DNA from: Schistocephalus solidus
Lineage: Eukaryota; Platyhelminthes; Cestoda; Diphyllobothriidea; Diphyllobothriidae
Direction of reading: 5' to 3'
Assembly: GCA_017591395.1 (NCBI GenBank)
Contig: WEDG01002894.1
Span: 248,001 to 312,000 of the forward strand
Length of the DNA stretch: 64,000 nucleotides
The notes under the pieces were generated by a model. It saw only the letters and a program-made list of their open reading frames with translations, searched no databases and had not been told where the DNA came from. The position numbers and the translations under genes are program-made. Positions 32,540-44,019 of the stretch are shown piece after piece (position 1 is the stretch's first letter; the number at the start of each line of letters is the position of its first letter).

Positions 32540-35290
32540 ACGAAACAAAAGTTACAAAAAGACAGAAGCAGGGGGATCATTTGAGAAGGTGGAAGTGCTT
32601 AGCAGAATAAAATCAATTTAATCTTAACGTTTTGAAGAGATTGGTCGGTTACCATTGTGAAGGCCTTAATGGCGCCAACTCAAACAGAAGTGTCAAGGCT
32701 TTGCTGAGATAGTCGGTTTTTGGCTGATCGAGGGTTTTATTTTTTCGTTACCTTGGCCTTTTGGTGAATATTTGGCGAGCTTGAAAGCTGCGTACACTAT
32801 GAGCTATCGCCTCCGTAGAGAGAAGTTTAGTCGCCGCATAGGGTATTCAACATTCTAAGCTCTTTTTCTCCGTCATCGGTTGTATTTAGGTCGTTTATGC
32901 ACGTTTATTTAGTCATATTTTCCTAGTCAATTTGAAAATAGTGACACAGGACATTTAATGCCGTAGGAAGGTCAGGAGGCCTGCTTATGGAGTTAGAATC
33001 TCAATACGACCGCTCAAATGCTAGTCATTCCGTCCTTTAGTTATCCCATCCCAAAATGGCAGCTTCGTGAGGATGGCCATTTTCTCCGTTGGGCGCTGCA
33101 AGCTGAGAGTTTCGGCCCTAGTGTCCGAGTTGTTAGCTTGAGTTGGCACATTCGTGTCTACAGGTTTAGCCCCGAATCCTTCAAAAAATATGCAGTCACT
33201 TATAATCAGATGCCATGGCACCATCCAGCTTGGAACAACCAAGACACGATAAAATTCAGCTCCAGCGCAGTCCTGTTTCGCCTTGTTGCCAGAACCAATG
33301 AGCGGATATCAACTGATACTTTCGAATCATTTACAAGCTACCAGTGAAACTCTGATTTCCATGCTGTTAGCCAAATCGGTCTTATGTCTTTTGCCCGCGA
33401 CCCTGGGCAAATGTAACTCCACACCGCCCTATTCGAATCCTACTACGTTGCGTTGTACCGACGAAAAACAGCTTCATCCCGCTGACACCATTCGCATGCC
33501 GTTAGACCTCAGCTCTGAGTCATAATTACCGTGCCCCTGTTTAGAATTTTCAGACAATTTAGAGAACCCTTCAAATTTATGTAAATTGGTTATTGGTTTT
33601 CGTTCACTGTCCTACTTTGTAAAGGCCTGACAATTGGTAATCGATAACCTACGTTTTCCTACTCTGTCTTCATAAATTAGGTTTTATTTGAAGCTTCGCA
33701 GAGAATCCACTGAAAAACTTATATTTTATGAAACGTTTGAACATTTTTGGTTTACATTCTCCAAGTCATTTCAGATTTGCGTATACACAGTTACTGTTGC
33801 GTAGTTTTCATTTTTTTCCAACTTGTGAAAGAGAAGTAAGGGAAAGATAATTCCATGTTTGAAGGAGTTTTTTACTTAAAAGTAAATTAAGTACAAATCA
33901 TTCTTCGAAAGTTAAAAAGATAGCATAGACATTAACATATATCACCTTATGTTTAAATTATGGATTGGCACAATACTCGTAACACTGCTGATTTTGTTCG
34001 CCAAATAACAACCGAGGCATATACTATTTACTATGAAGAGAGAAAACGTAATAAAAGTCAGTCTCCAAAGACTTTCAAAGGCGCCTAGAAGCCACCTTTT
34101 AAGAGCAAGGTTAAGCTGTTAACCGGAGTCTTGCAAGAAGTTCTTATTGAACTCTTGATTATAAGTGCTTTTCAGTGCACGTCTGGGTCCATAATGGGAC
34201 ACAGTTTAAACCAATAAACATGAAAACCACCTGTATAATGAACTGCAATTCCCTGGTGGGGGTTCGAAGTGAATAACATTTCACAGTTTCAACCAAAGAC
34301 AGCCAGGTAAGTAGCATATGCAATGGGTCATCTACTTTTACCATTGCCATGATGCTTCATCATTTTTGGCAAAAGCTATCAAATAGAGTACGTTGACGGT
34401 ATGCTCATCTGCTATTTCACTGACGTGTAAACTCCAGTAGGGTCGAAATGGGATTCCTCACATGGACTTCTGCGAAGGGAGCAAAGTCAACACAGAGTCC
34501 TGTGCCTGTCGCCTTAGATGTTATGCACATTAAGGAGTTTGTGGTAATGAGCAAAAAGAAATAGTGGAATCGGTTGACGCTGTTGAGTATGCCAAGCTCC
34601 ATGTTAATTTATCGACGGGAAACCAGTTACGCACGTATGACTGATAATACCCAGATAACTAAAAGTGTCGCATGTGTTTTGCTCTGCCTCGCTCACTAGA
34701 GGTTAACCGAAAACCACTAATTAAAGTAAAGCTTTTATCCGAGCCATAGCAAATCATACAATGAAAATGGATCAAGTAGATGTTTCTCGTTGTGGGCCGC
34801 TCAACCACACTGATTTAGTTTTCTGTCTTAGTGAAAGCTATTTTAGTCTGCCAGACGTGATGCAAGATAGAAAAGTGTCAAACTTGATATTCATCCAAAA
34901 TTCAAACGTGTTTGGGAATCCTAAAAAATAATTATTTCGATATATTTAAGATGGGTCATTTATAAAGTATCCAAAAATAGTTCAGAATAGTACAATCTGT
35001 TTTTGCTTGTGCTAGAAAGACAACAATAATGCTTCGAGTTATGAAAAACCACATGCCACTGTTATCAAAGGAACTGACAGTTTACGGGCCTTTCAGTCTT
35101 ACAAAAATGAATCCTTTTCATAAAACATTTATTTCTTTCCTACATCGTTCAACTATAGGCTGATCTCACGATAATTACCAAACAAGTCTGACCAAAACGA
35201 ATTCATCACATACAAAATAGTCACCAATTTGCCGCATGAATAGGAAAGTTATTTTAAAAAACCCAATTTTTCCTTTGATCGACTAAACCT
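32540..35290. other. No recognisable gene
   Basis: The plus-strand frames at 33018-33347 and 33283-33525 overlap and lie in more balanced composition, but neither shows a known family or clear splice sites. The rest is AT-rich without features I can support. Confidence 0.35.
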
Positions 35291-35299
35291 GGGGCAGGA

Positions 35300-35500
35300 A
35301 TGTTGGCAGAGGGGCACTCACGGCTCGCGATAAGGACATATTTGTCCCGTTGTGCCTGGGGCTCACTCTCAAACCCCGTCAGCAACCGCATAGCGGATAG
35401 TATCATAAGCATAATCGCATTACCAACAAGAACAAGAGATACTTGGATGGTCAGTTCTGGCTTATTAGCCGTCATCAGTCAATCAAACTAAAGCTCAGGT
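35300..35500 (-). mobile_element. SINE, tail and body (-)
   Basis: On the minus strand: body with CTGATGA (35472-35478), CGGCTAATAAGCC and GAAC in place of GAAA; then TCTCTTGTTCTTGTTGGTAATG; then the 3' block GCTGACGGGGTTTGAGAGTG, AGCCCCAGGCACAACGGGAC. The box-B-containing head is diverged. Confidence 0.75.
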
Positions 35501-35609
35501 GCTGTTATCCCCGAATTTCAACTCCGTGACCTGTTTTTTAGGAGTCAAAAGTCCAAAATATTAACTAATAGGCTCTGTATTTTTGGAAGTGAGCGCCCCA
35601 ATACCAATG

Positions 35610-35800
35610 TCAAGATATCCGATCGCAACCGACAGAGCACCGTGTCCGTCGATCAATTTTTAGGACGCTGACCTTCTAACCAACGGTCGCGGGTTCGCGT
35701 CTAACACATTGCAATACCTGGGGTTCAGTTTAGCTGACCCATGACTGCTAATAAGCCAGAAATGTTCATTTAGTCTCCGTTGTATTTTTGTAATGTTATT
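35610..35800 (+). mobile_element. SINE, head and partial body (+)
   Basis: TCCGATCGCAACCGACAGAG precedes a decayed tRNA-like head; box B GCGGGTTCGCGTCTAAC is at about 35687-35703; then ACCTGGGGTTCAG and a body with CTGCTAATAAGCCAGAAATG. The CTGATGA box has become CCATGA. It lies about 110 bases from the oppositely oriented copy. Confidence 0.7.
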
Positions 35801-35939
35801 TTGCCTGGCGGGTTATTTAAATGGGGTTATGTATAATAGCTCCCATAGCTCATGACATTTCAACTGAAATTTTGAAATATGTTCCGAATTTGAAAAAAAT
35901 TACTCAAGTAGACTTTTAAAATTAATAATTGTGCAGCAT

Positions 35940-36600
35940 AATCTCAAGATATTTAAGTGACGGCAGGATGTCGGCTTTTGAATGATGTTCTTTTTGACCA
36001 CCTGCATTCACACTGTAAAAAAATAATAATGTGTGTTATGCATTTTCAATGCCCTTATAAATTCAAATAGCGTTCATAGAAATCATGAACTAAAATTTTC
36101 TTTATTGTACTCAGAAGCTAGTAAAGTAAGTCTTTATCAAAGTCAAAGCTTTAAGGATGGGCATATTTCGATTTTCAAAAGTTTCGTACATTGCCGAATA
36201 TTTTTCTAATTCTACCGGTTGTAACACTTTTATACAAGTTTTCCAAACTACATACTGTTAAAATTGTGTAAAACGATAACGCATTTCTCTCTATGCTATA
36301 AGGAAGTGGTTGCGTAGTCATCATAAAATTTTGCGGTGGAGTTGGATCACGTTGTATACTTTATGGGCAACATTAATGAATTGATGGATTATAAAGTAAA
36401 ATTTCTCGATCTTAAAAAATCTCCATATGAGAAAATTTTCGGAACCGAAAGATACTCTTCCCTCAGAGATGCAAATCAAAGAAGGCATAATTTTCTATCA
36501 AATGACTACAAGAAAGAATATATTTGTATAGATTTTCTATACAATATACTTGAATTTATAAAGAATTTTGAAAGGCTATGAAAAAACGCATACTACTTAA
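35940..36600. repeat. AT-rich dispersed repeat, copy 4
   Basis: 36045-36125 (ATTTTCAATGCCCTTATAAATTC, then CATAGAAATCATGAACTAAAA) aligns with 25553-25640. 36315-36400 aligns with 18660-18740. 36490-36530 (TATCAAATGACTACAAGAAAG) aligns with copies 1 and 2. Confidence 0.6.
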
Positions 36601-38860
36601 GTGAATATTTTTTTACCGACTATGCTTCTTGCAGGCGGTCAGAAAGAACTCAATCAAAATCTAAATTCCTGAGGTGACTGAAATACCTTTTTGGCTACAT
36701 GAGCATCTTAAATCTCTACATACAAACGACTATTCATTGACTTCTCGCATTCAAACATTGCCTTTAAGTGTAACCTTATGAAGAATTACACTAACCTATT
36801 CCACTTAATTACATATCATGGAAGATCAACAGCTTTAGCTGAAATAATTTGTGTCATCCTTGAATCACGTTTGCAGGAAAAAGTTGAATAAAACAAGCCA
36901 CCTCTACAAGGAGTGTCAAAACCCAATAGGGAATGTGTGTTTGATAGGCAAGTCATGATGGTAAGTATGTAAGGGAATTAGGTACGTTTTAAGAGACCGG
37001 ATTTATTGCTTAAGTTATTTGCTAAATGAAGAATTCCACCTATTTAAATACATTTAGAAGATTCAGAAACAAATATTGTCCATTGACCTATGCCTCAGCG
37101 TGCCAGTAGATTGACGATAAGTAATTGTTTTATTTGTCTGCATGGGCGATTACTTTTAAATCTCATTACCTGCACTGTAGCTGTTTCTTTTCTAAACAGG
37201 GTGGTTTTAAGTGATCACATTATCTGCAGCACAACAGTTCAGTCTTTCATGTTGGAATACCGTTGGAAGATCGCTATGCCAATTAATCCAACGCACAGCA
37301 AGTTAATCAGTTCAAGAGTCACTTAATCCCCTGGCATGTCTTTCCCCAGTTCATAAATTGTTCCATTGAAAAGGAAGGATGCTTTGAAACAAAACCGCAG
37401 GGGTCGATGAATTCAGTTATATCGGAAGTTGTTTACCATTTTATCTTGCTTGCTTTGGAGGAGTATTTCGATGATATTCACTACTAGCTAAAGAAAGATA
37501 GAAGAAAATGGGTCCTCACAGAAAAACATATAATGGCCTCGTTTAGTGGGACACGTATTCCCCTACTTTTCTCTAAGAGTAGTGCTGTCACACCGTTTGT
37601 AGTCTGAATCTGGTTAGAAATGTGAGTCGCCTGAATAACCATTTCGTCAGTGCTGAATTCGGAAGTCTAGGAGTATCGCGGAGGGCGATAGGCGAGTATC
37701 CTATTCATGCCCCATGAGAAGGCCACAGAATCGTACCAGGGTCTATACCTGGGCCTTTGTCATGCACCTATCGACAGTATGCCCTTGAGTTCTAGGCGAA
37801 TACCCAGTGTTGCAGTAAGGTGACACATCATGTTAGTGTCGCGGTTGTTTACAGGGTAATTGCATTCTACTTATACAGCATTATCCTGGGCACCTGTCTA
37901 CAGAGCAACCCAAGAGTTATACGAAGGAAGTTCGTGTTGCCGTTTTCCAGCGTCCTTCTTTGTGGTTACATTGCCAGCGTGTTTTATACAACCCCTTGGT
38001 AAACAGAGACTTCGTGGGAAGCACAGAATGACACCATGGAAGACCAATGAAGCGAGTGCTCCTTCACGATTGCACCTCGAGGTTTTTCAAATACTGCCAG
38101 AGGATTGACCAGGAGGGTAGAGCATAGGGTGGCAGAACGTGATGTTGCATAGAGAGTGCTATGCAACGTCGACAATCAAGCTCAGCCAGTAAGCAATATT
38201 GGCCAATATTTACCTACGTGTTCGCCCCCGGAGGATCCAGCCAGAACAAGCCCCTAGGTTATGACATGCGCCGCTATACATTAAGGACGTATCAGAAGCC
38301 ACCGAGCGCATTGCTGCGGGACTTGGTGTCGGAATCGCACACTGACCCAAAGCTACCATGCGCAACAGGGTCATGAAAATCAAAAACAGATTAAATCCTA
38401 ATGCGCAGTCGGGGGTAGTGTATCGCAACCCGCGCCGAAACTGTTCACGTAACTACACAGGACACACTGAACGTGACGTATGTTTGAATCGTGCATACAC
38501 AAGTATAAGCTGGCTGTGAAACGGGGTGACTGCTTATCACAAGTGGTTGTCCACCCCTACGGAACGAGTCAATAATTTAAATTCGCCGTCATGAGGATAA
38601 TCGCCAACGCCAGAAGTAAGACAAGACGAGAATTGATTGAAACCTGGACCTCCGATGAGAACTTGGTCAATCGCTTTATCGATCTGGTACCAGCATACCG
38701 AGCCCTGCTCAGTCACCTCTGGACTGGCGTCACTGATGTCTGATTAGCCCCTCACCCCCTATAACTATTACTGGTTTTTTTGCTGCTTCTGTCTCAGACG
38801 ACGGACTCCAGTAAGAGTTCGAAAACTCAGTCGAATAAAACCATGATTCCGGCGAGCGAA
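36601..38860. other. No recognisable gene
   Basis: AT-rich until about 37.6 kb, then more balanced (37.65-38.75 kb) with short frames on both strands. Nothing I can name; the composition change hints at an unclassified repeat. Confidence 0.35.
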
Positions 38861-38864
38861 CAAC

Positions 38865-39103
38865 TTTCTTCTTTTTCTTTCTTCTTCTTTTTTCTTTTTT
38901 CTTCTTCTTCTTCTTTTTCTTTTCTTCTTTTTCCTCTTCTGCTTCTTCTTCTTTTCTTCTTCTTCTTCTTCTTCTCTCTTCTTCTTCTTCGTCTTCTTCT
39001 TCTTCTTCTTCTTCTTCTTCTTCTTTTCTTCTTCTTCTGCTTCTTCTTCTTTTTCTTCTTTTTCTTCTTCTTCTTCTTCTTCTTCTGCTTCTACTACTTC
39101 ATC
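38865..39103. repeat. Long (CTT)n polypyrimidine microsatellite
   Basis: About 240 bases of almost pure C/T on the plus strand, mainly CTT units with T-run variants. Translated frames in it (poly-F/L/S on plus, poly-E/K on minus) are artefacts. The homopurine/homopyrimidine tract could form triplex DNA. Confidence 0.98.
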
Positions 39104-39109
39104 TTTTTT

Positions 39110-40730
39110 TACCCTTACACACACACCTGGAATGTGAGCATTCGCCTCTAATGTTGACTATTTTTGGATTCTCTATCGTTTTAATTTCTCGTTATATTTT
39201 TGGCCAAAAACCTGATGTTGTTTGCGGTTGTTCTTACAGGGCATCTCCCGAAGGTTCAAACACTACGGAACCCGATGTTGTTTACCAGTGGATGAATGCC
39301 TAACATGCACCCCTGCTGTACCATACCATCTCTTAAAAGATACCTTAGGGGGCGTGATCTACTTTCTGGCAGTTATTTTTGGGAGACTACATCACAGAGG
39401 CGTTTCTCGCACGCATCACCACCATGAAGCTGTCAGAGATAGCCGGATAAAAGTCGGTGGCAGAAACAGGGTCATTGCCTCAATCAAGACTGTATTTTAT
39501 TTCGACTGGTACCTTTTCAAATAAATGACCTCTGAGTCGTGCGCAGACCCCCACGGGAACATCCATAGAGCAATTCCTATTGCCACTGTCTGCCAACGCA
39601 TTGCTCGACGGATTGCCCAGCCTACCAAGCGTGATCATATCACAATGTAGAAGATTTTTCTTTGAGCTTGGCTCTTACTTGATTCCCACGTAGGTCAGTT
39701 TACCTTAGAGTGTCCCGTGGAACTATGCGCAACGTCCAGTTTCTTCAGTGTAGTATACTGACAAACGAATCTTCTAGTAAACGCATTCACTTCTCGGTTC
39801 TGGCATCTAATCCTCCGGAACGACAAAGAGCCCTAACAAGGGGTAAGGCCTACTACTGTTGAAAGTTTGCCCCATTTGCATCAATATTTAACCGTTGTCC
39901 CTAACGCGAGCCACCATCCCATCACGAGGGTAACCTACCATCTGAGATAATTGCTCATGACATCCGAAGTTCAGCCGAGTTCTCTAGAGTACATCGCGAA
40001 TCGCTATGTTGAAGGCCGCTTTCAAATATACGAATGAGGTTTAGAGATTGGCATACTTTTCCAGAACTTTCCCACGGTTAGTGGGCAATAAAGATTATTT
40101 ATCTAGTTACGCGATGTTATCTGATTCCACACTCGGTTCTGAACGAAGTTTCTGCTCCCAATGCATGTGCAGATGATTGAGTAGAACACGGACAGAGGTT
40201 TTACCGGCAATATGGAGGAGGAAGAGGCGGGGTTTCCAGTTACCTTGTGTTTGTGCATGGTGTTTATGGCCACATTCTTGGAGTCGTGACGGATTTTTTT
40301 GTCCCACATTTCCTGGGACAGTGCATTAATAGCGTCTACCAGCCGATTGACGCCGTGCTTCCAGACTTCGGATGGAATTGCATCTGCACCCTGCGCATTT
40401 CCACTGGGCGTCTGTTGTACTGCAGTTCACTTGGTAATTATGAAGTGATATTCTGTCTAGACGTTGCCACTGCACATCACCTAGGTCACAGCTACGCCCC
40501 GTTCCTCACGTATGCAAACGAAGACTTAGTCCAGCAATTTCCAGTCACGTGAGAGAAGAGGCGTACACATCGCATTTTTCGGGATCGGAAGACGAAATGT
40601 CATTAACCTTCGCGGCGATCGGTTTGAAACGCAGTGAACTTAACATGTGGCGGACTGTAACATTAGCTTTCACGTGCATTCAACCGGCCGCATCCGTCCT
40701 TGCCCCGCTTACAACTTCTGCCCCTCACTT
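39110..40730. other. No recognisable gene
   Basis: A 100-codon plus frame at 39222-39524 follows a TTCTTACAG that could be an acceptor, and another lies at 40247-40552. Neither resembles a known family to me, so they are not called. Confidence 0.35.
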
Positions 40731-40734
40731 AAGG

Positions 40735-41170
40735 CAACATGAGACAGTTTGACCGTCGATTTCGACGAGATCCACCGTATGCTCCACACCAAGTGGTGCA
40801 GGGACGGTGACTTGACACCTGAATTAGTTTTAAGTGAAAGTAGCCTTGCGCTGCAGCTACCGCATTCTCTCCTCCTTCCCCACCTGAGCCCAGTGTCAAG
40901 ACAGAGTCAAGAAGACCGGAGATGGGAGATGGTGCAGGTGGCTGGCGCGGCCGGAGCCGCCCCTGGGTGTACCACCACACTTGGCTTGGATCCCACGGAG
41001 TGGGAGTGCCATAAAGGCCACATTAAGAAGGAGCCATTGCAGCCTGACTCTCAGTCCGCTAGTCAGCCACTCCACACAAAACACACATTGGGCTGACCAC
41101 GTGGTCCGAGTTATCCCGTCAGTTGGCAACCTTCCAAGCCACGGCTTTTAGCGCACCGTGATAGTTTCAA
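40735..41170 (+). repeat. Dispersed repeat family R, copy 1
   Basis: ACAGTTTGACCGTC, CACCRTRTG.., GGTGGTGCAGGGAYGGTGA and CCGCATTCTCTCCT blocks match 1548-1700. The 3' end (GCCACATTAAGAAGGAGCC, CAGCCTGACTC, CTTCCAAGCCACGGCTTTTAG, CGCACCGTGATAG) matches the copies at 41.4-41.5 and 47.9-48.07 kb. The plus-strand frame of 115 codons inside is not matched in the other copies, so I treat it as chance. Confidence 0.7.
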
Positions 41171-41229
41171 ACGCGTCAGATTGTTTATAGTGAGGAAAAT
41201 GCGCTGAGTTGTTGACCTCACTCCCCTCC

Positions 41230-41535
41230 CTCACCCCCACAATCAGACCACCATCCGAGCCGGTCAGTTGTCTGATGTGGGAGTGGGCGTATTGGCTGAC
41301 GGGTCGGCGTTCCCATCTTCGCGTGCCACAACACGACCTGGCCCCATAACTCACACACCAGGATTTACTTACTCGGGGGATATGGAGAAGTTATCGCCGT
41401 CTGACTCCCAGTCCACTGGTCAGCCACTCGACACTCACAACACATACACTGGGCCGACGGCGTGGACTAGTGTAAGCGTCAGATTGGCAGCCTTCCAAGC
41501 CATGGATTCTAGGAAACCGTGATTGTATCAGGAAC
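41230..41535 (+). repeat. Dispersed repeat family R, copy 2
   Basis: Same-strand, tandem-like neighbour of copy 1: CTGACTCCCAGTCCACTGGTC, CAGCCACTCGACACTCAC and CAGCCTTCCAAGCCATGG, then ACCGTGATTGTATCA. Confidence 0.7.
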
Positions 41536-41539
41536 ATTA

Positions 41540-41985
41540 TGATGATTGTGAGAGTGTTGTCTATGTATTAGTGTAGATGGTGTGCGTTGATGTGGCTTAG
41601 CCTCCGGTGTTTTACCGCAGGTCGTCGTGGAGGTGCATGTGTCCTTATAGGCCCATGCGGTGTGTACATGTGCGGGAGCAGTGAGGGCAGTGGAGGCGGG
41701 CAACGCGACTGTATGTCGGTGCCCCAGGCACTGGTTCACCAGCCTCCGTGGGATGGATTCGCAGGTGACCGACCAGGCCAATGTGTGAGTTGAAGTTGCG
41801 GGCGCAGTGTGGACAGGAGAAATCGGTAGAGACTGGGGGATATCATTCATGGTAGTGGGGGTGGCAGTGGCGGTAAGAATGGCAGGAGCGGTGGGTGTGC
41901 ATGGTGTATCGGTGTTGCCGGCATTGCGGTGAAGTCCGCTGTCATGGATGCGCATGTGACCAAAGGCAACATACACCCCTTTGAC
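41540..41985 (-). pseudogene. C2H2 zinc-finger gene copy, broken
   Basis: On the minus strand, FGHMRIHDSGLHRN (end of one finger, near 41960-41920) is followed after a low-complexity T/P/A-rich linker by CPHCARNFNSHIGLVGHLRIH near 41820-41760, a complete C-x2-C-x12-H-x3-H finger, then GEPVPGAP and CPHCSRTCTHRMGL, a stop, then GHMHLH, which is a second finger broken by that stop. A frameshift separates the linker from the fingers. A related, more decayed copy lies at 55.5-55.9 kb. Zinc fingers of this kind bind nucleic acid; this copy is unlikely to work. Confidence 0.7.
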
Positions 41986-41989
41986 ACAG

Positions 41990-43220
41990 GCATTTTAACT
42001 TGCTCGCATCAACCCATAAAGGCAGCTGACACCACTCTCTCAGGTATGACACCGCATCTTCAAGACTCGTCCTGGTGTCTTCTGTCTCATCATGCTACTC
42101 GGGACTTGACTTGATAAGTAGGTCGCTCTTAGTATACTCAATTCTGAAAAGCTAGAGATCATGCAGGCGGGAGTGAAGCGTAGGCGCTGAAGACTGTGTC
42201 TGTTTGTTCCGTGGGTTGGCAGTTTCAAGGTAATTAAAGGGTTATCGACGCAATGCGGGAGAAAGGACAGCCATCCCTCGTTGTTATTCCTGAAGGCGAA
42301 GGGGTATTAGGTATCTTGTCGTTCTGTCGTTGTACGTCCACTCCAGAATAAGGCAATCTGAACCAAATCTGACGAGGCAAAATCGCCGATATGCCCAAGG
42401 TTATTCGCTAGGCCTGCTCGCCATGTCCCTATCCTTAGTATTAAACAGAAAAAAGTTGAGCAGAGATAATTTCTTTAGTAACGTGCATGTGAGGTAAAGT
42501 AAAGGAATTGAAAATGTCACGTGAAAACAAAATCCACATCTTAAAGCGACAGCATCTTCAAATTGAAACCAGAAAGTCTTTTGCAACTCCTTAAGGTCTA
42601 TATGGTCGCTGTTGTTTTAAAAGACGCCTTAAGGGATACTGCTTTATGTAAAGGCATTTAAGGAGGGTGATATTAGTGTTGGAAACCACCTGTGCGCGTC
42701 CGACTGCGTGCCTTCGGCACGCAGCGTCTCGCCATTGGCCGTGACCACAAGGCTCCCTTAGAACCTGATTGGTCTACGCTCGCGTGGAATAGCTCGACTA
42801 TTCTTATAATTTCTTTCTGAATGGGATTGGATAAAACGTTAACCAAACTGAATGGTGAGAAAGACGTGCAATTCAATGCATTTTGTCGTGGCCGATCGTC
42901 TTTTGTTTCTCTGCCTTGGGAGCAAGAGTCGAGCACACATATAGTTCGCATTATTGTTGAGTTCCAGGTCAGGTCATAACAGCCATTAAAAATGGTAAGC
43001 GGAAAAACTTTCTTCGTTATTTTGAGGTTATTTCACAGAACTACAAGTCAAATTCACTGCGCTTTGACTTTTGTAAAATATTAGTTTTCACTAGCTGGTT
43101 GAAAAACGTGCTTTTAAGCACTGGTGTACTTTTTGCTTGGGGCAGATTGCAAAAAATAAGAAAAATGTGTGGCTGGAAGCAAGAAATTCCTTTCAGCCTT
43201 TCATGTGGTATCGAAAACAG
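41990..43220. other. No recognisable gene; hairpin noted
   Basis: No supported coding region. 42670-42800 is GC-richer and contains a perfect 9-bp stem at 42704-42724. Confidence 0.4.
42704..42724. repeat. Perfect hairpin, 9-bp stem, TTC loop
   Basis: CTGCGTGCC (42704-42712) pairs exactly with GGCACGCAG (42716-42724). It sits in a small GC-rich patch in AT-rich surroundings. Confidence 0.85.
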
Positions 43221-43227
43221 TTCTTAT

Positions 43228-43305
43228 AGTTTTATCTTATCTTATTTATCTTATTTATTTATTATCTTATCTTATCTTATGTAATTTATCTTATCTTATT
43301 TATCG
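43228..43305. repeat. (TTATC)n microsatellite
   Basis: Imperfect pentamer array of CTTAT/TTATC units with TTTA variants. Confidence 0.9.
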
Positions 43306-43634
43306 TGTTTTCTTAAAAATCATGAAGATAGCCTAGCACTTATTTTTAACCTTGGATTTATGGACTTCATTCCTAGGGTCACCTTAAAGTTTTAACTTTG
43401 TCTTCGCTACTGGCGCGCTGTTAAATTGCTATTATGAAGAAAAGTGGCGATCGGGTGTGTGATCTCGTCAGGAGTTATAAGTAAGAAGGGCTTTTTAAAT
43501 GTCGTTTACAGCTACCATATACCGTCCCTTCGAACAATTTTTTGTATCCCACATAGAAGCACGGGTGTTAAGTAAAGATAATCTTATTACACCTAAGCAG
43601 GATAAGAAATTCGGACCTGGCTAAATCTACTCAC

Positions 43635-44013
43635 GCATGTAACAAGAAGTCCAAACTACAGAGTCTTGACGCACGTACGACGCATCCGTGCGACTGTCCT
43701 CGGCTTTAGCAACTGGTTTTTCAGCCGCATCGCAGTAGCCACCATAACCTGAACACAAATTACGAGCATACCCCAAATATGGGTCAGGAACCGAGGGTAC
43801 GTTGATAGTGAGGCCAGTGGTAGTGCGGTGCGGTGGTGAGAGCACGCGCGCAAAAGAAGTTTCTATCGGGTCTTTTGGATTTTCTTTTTTGCAAGAAGTC
43901 CTACTGCTGGGCTTACCGTAGGTTGGTTGGCCGCGCTCAGGTCGGGCGCGTTGGTAGTAATCGGCATAGCAGTCCAAAGCCATGCAATCGGAGTGGAATT
44001 CTTCCCTCACAAC
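43635..44013 (-). CDS. Candidate internal exon, unknown protein
   Basis: The minus-strand frame is open for the whole interval between a plausible acceptor (GTTGGCTTCAG, ending at 44014) and a strong donor (GTGAGT, 43629-43634), and the stop comes only just after the donor. The exon would be 379 bases, so phases differ at its ends. The peptide has five scattered cysteines (SDCMALDCYADYY, TSCKK, LCSGYGGYCDAAEKP) and a basic/proline-rich middle. I recognise no domain. It could be one exon of a gene with long introns, or a chance frame; no neighbouring exon was found. Confidence 0.35.
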
Positions 44014-44019
44014 CTGAAG

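Noticed and set aside
33018..33525. Plus-strand frames of 109 and 80 codons and a 73-codon minus frame
   Set aside because: Balanced composition keeps several frames open at once; no motif or splice support.
38768..39151. Long open frames of poly-glutamate/lysine (minus) and poly-phenylalanine/leucine/serine (plus)
   Set aside because: They are translations of the CTT microsatellite, not proteins.
40749..41096. 115-codon plus-strand open frame
   Set aside because: It lies in dispersed repeat R, and the other copies do not keep the frame.
43228..43305. Possible LINE 3' tail
   Set aside because: No LINE coding sequence adjoins the TTATC array on either side.
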